Positions 4,655 through 5,398 of a DNA stretch of 5,398 bases are shown in pieces. The stretch comes from Porticoccus sp. (GTDB taxonomy: Bacteria > Pseudomonadota > Gammaproteobacteria > Pseudomonadales > Porticoccaceae): positions 1 to 5,398 of the forward strand of contig DRHD01000399.1 of NCBI GenBank assembly GCA_011049795.1. The letters are read 5' to 3'. The notes under the pieces were generated by a model, which made no database searches, was not told the DNA's origin, and saw nothing but the letters and a program-made list of their open reading frames with translations. A program made the translations under genes and the position numbers. Position 1 is the stretch's first letter. Every line of letters begins with the position of its first letter.

Positions 4655-5398
4655 TCAGAGTTTCTTACGTTTCCCACCCGCGTATTCCAGTGCCAGTACT
4701 AAAATCAAGCCGAACAACATACATCCCACTGCAGCAATAGTATTAGGGTCTATGCCCGTCACCTCACCATACGTCGCTGGCATCAGTAAGTGATAGGACA
4801 ACATGACTTCCCTACCCTTGTCATCCACCATCACTTCCAGTGATTCTTTCCAAGGCCAAACAATCAACAGTGAACCCAACAGAAAGCCAGTTAGCACGGA
4901 AATAGTGGCAGAATAATAATGGTGAAAAAGCCAGGACAGCACCCGAGAAAACACCATAAGCCCACAGCCACAACCCAGAATAAATACCAATAGTATCTGC
5001 CACTGAAAATCGCTGATAGCGCTAATCATCACCGGGTACATACCCAATAACAACAAGATAAAGCTACCTGAAATACCCGGCAAAATCATCGCACAAATCG
5101 CCACGGCCCCCGCACAAAAAACTGCCACCAAATCGTCGGACCCTTGTATACGCGGAGCAAAAGAAACACCCAGTGCCACAAGAGTACCTAGCCACAACCC
5201 CAACCATTCTTGCCAGCGAAGGTGTGGTAATTGGCGAAAAATATAAATAATTGAGGCGACGATAAGGCCAAAGAAAAATGACCAAATCAGTATCGGATAA
5301 TGCACCAAAGAATAACTAACCACACGGGCAAGTGAAGCAATACTGAGTAGGACCCCAGTAAATAATACGAATAAAAAATTACCATTAATAGCGCGCCA
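4655..5398 (-). CDS. DUF368 membrane protein, probable undecaprenyl-phosphate transporter (N-terminus outside window)
   Basis: DUF368 proteins are polytopic inner-membrane proteins; members (PopT) are reported to return the lipid carrier undecaprenyl phosphate across the membrane for cell-wall synthesis. The reading frame is open to the window edge, so 247 C-terminal residues are visible and the start lies outside. A GTG at 5321-5323 is internal, because the 25 codons before it (WRAINGNFLFVLFTGVLL and on) continue the family sequence. Hydrophobic segments lie near visible residues 7-25, 34-54, 65-80, 91-127, 133-150, 164-182 and 219-239. The family signature is FFFGLIVAS at 41-49 and PGISGSFILLLLGMY at 107-121. 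The C-terminus is basic (GGKRKKL). The gene ends 28 bp before nlpD and is probably cotranscribed with it. The family call is firm; the transport role is inferred from relatives. Confidence 0.88.
   Translation of the reverse strand, partial: WRAINGNFLFVLFTGVLLSIASLARVVSYSLVHYPILIWSFFFGLIVASIIYIFRQLPHLRWQEWLGLWLGTLVALGVSFAPRIQGSDDLVAVFCAGAVAICAMILPGISGSFILLLLGMYPVMISAISDFQWQILLVFILGCGCGLMVFSRVLSWLFHHYYSATISVLTGFLLGSLLIVWPWKESLEVMVDDKGREVMLSYHLLMPATYGEVTGIDPNTIAAVGCMLFGLILVLALEYAGGKRKKL

Noticed and set aside
4627..4677. GTG at 4677 as the nlpD start
   Set aside because: It would overlap the DUF368 stop region and add 17 polar residues before the lipoprotein signal peptide, spoiling its N-terminal layout.
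5321..5323. GTG as the start of the DUF368 gene
   Set aside because: The frame stays open to the window edge and the preceding 25 codons fit the family, so this is an internal valine.
1..5398. Search for CRISPR arrays, tRNA or rRNA genes, insertion sequences, attachment sites or toxin-antitoxin pairs
   Set aside because: No regularly spaced repeats, cloverleaf-like sequences, transposase motifs or terminal inverted repeats were seen; nearly all of the window is occupied by conserved core genes.

Overview
The window carries six protein-coding genes that are all recognisable housekeeping or stress genes of a gammaproteobacterium, of moderate GC content. The nlpD-rpoS pair and the trmJ next to iscR-iscS are both gammaproteobacterial arrangements. 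A full-length SuhB the same length as the E. coli protein and an IscR with the E. coli-like C92/C98/C104/H107 cluster site agree with this. Genus cannot be decided from the sequence. The DUF368 gene next to nlpD and the lack of cysE between trmJ and iscR argue against a typical enteric bacterium, and a free-living, perhaps marine, lineage is only a guess.

Layout from left to right. Positions 1-157 (minus) hold the first 52 codons of iscS, cut by the window edge. It is immediately preceded by iscR (171-638, minus), the Fe-S sensing regulator of the isc operon. The iscR upstream region (639-762) holds a sigma70-like promoter and two exactly adjoining 25-bp matches to the IscR type 1 operator, so the autoregulated start of the isc operon is directly visible. 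Further upstream, trmJ (763-1527, minus) encodes the tRNA position-32 2'-O-methyltransferase. A divergent intergenic region (1528-1759) separates it from suhB (1760-2560 plus stop, plus strand), which has an extended -10 promoter.

The second half is a minus-strand cluster reading toward suhB: a DUF368 membrane protein (4655-5398, N-terminus outside the window), the lipoprotein nlpD (3802-4626) and the stationary-phase sigma factor rpoS (2615-3520). suhB and rpoS converge with 51 bp between their stop codons. The 281-bp nlpD-rpoS gap is AT-rich and is probably the rpoS leader.

Functionally the window joins three themes. These are Fe-S cluster assembly and its feedback control (iscR, iscS), RNA-related housekeeping (trmJ, suhB), and envelope maintenance coupled to the general stress response (DUF368 lipid-carrier transporter, nlpD, rpoS). 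I found no mobile element, CRISPR array, tRNA, rRNA or obvious new system. The points worth a second look are regulatory architecture, unusual residues in RpoS and NlpD, and gene order.
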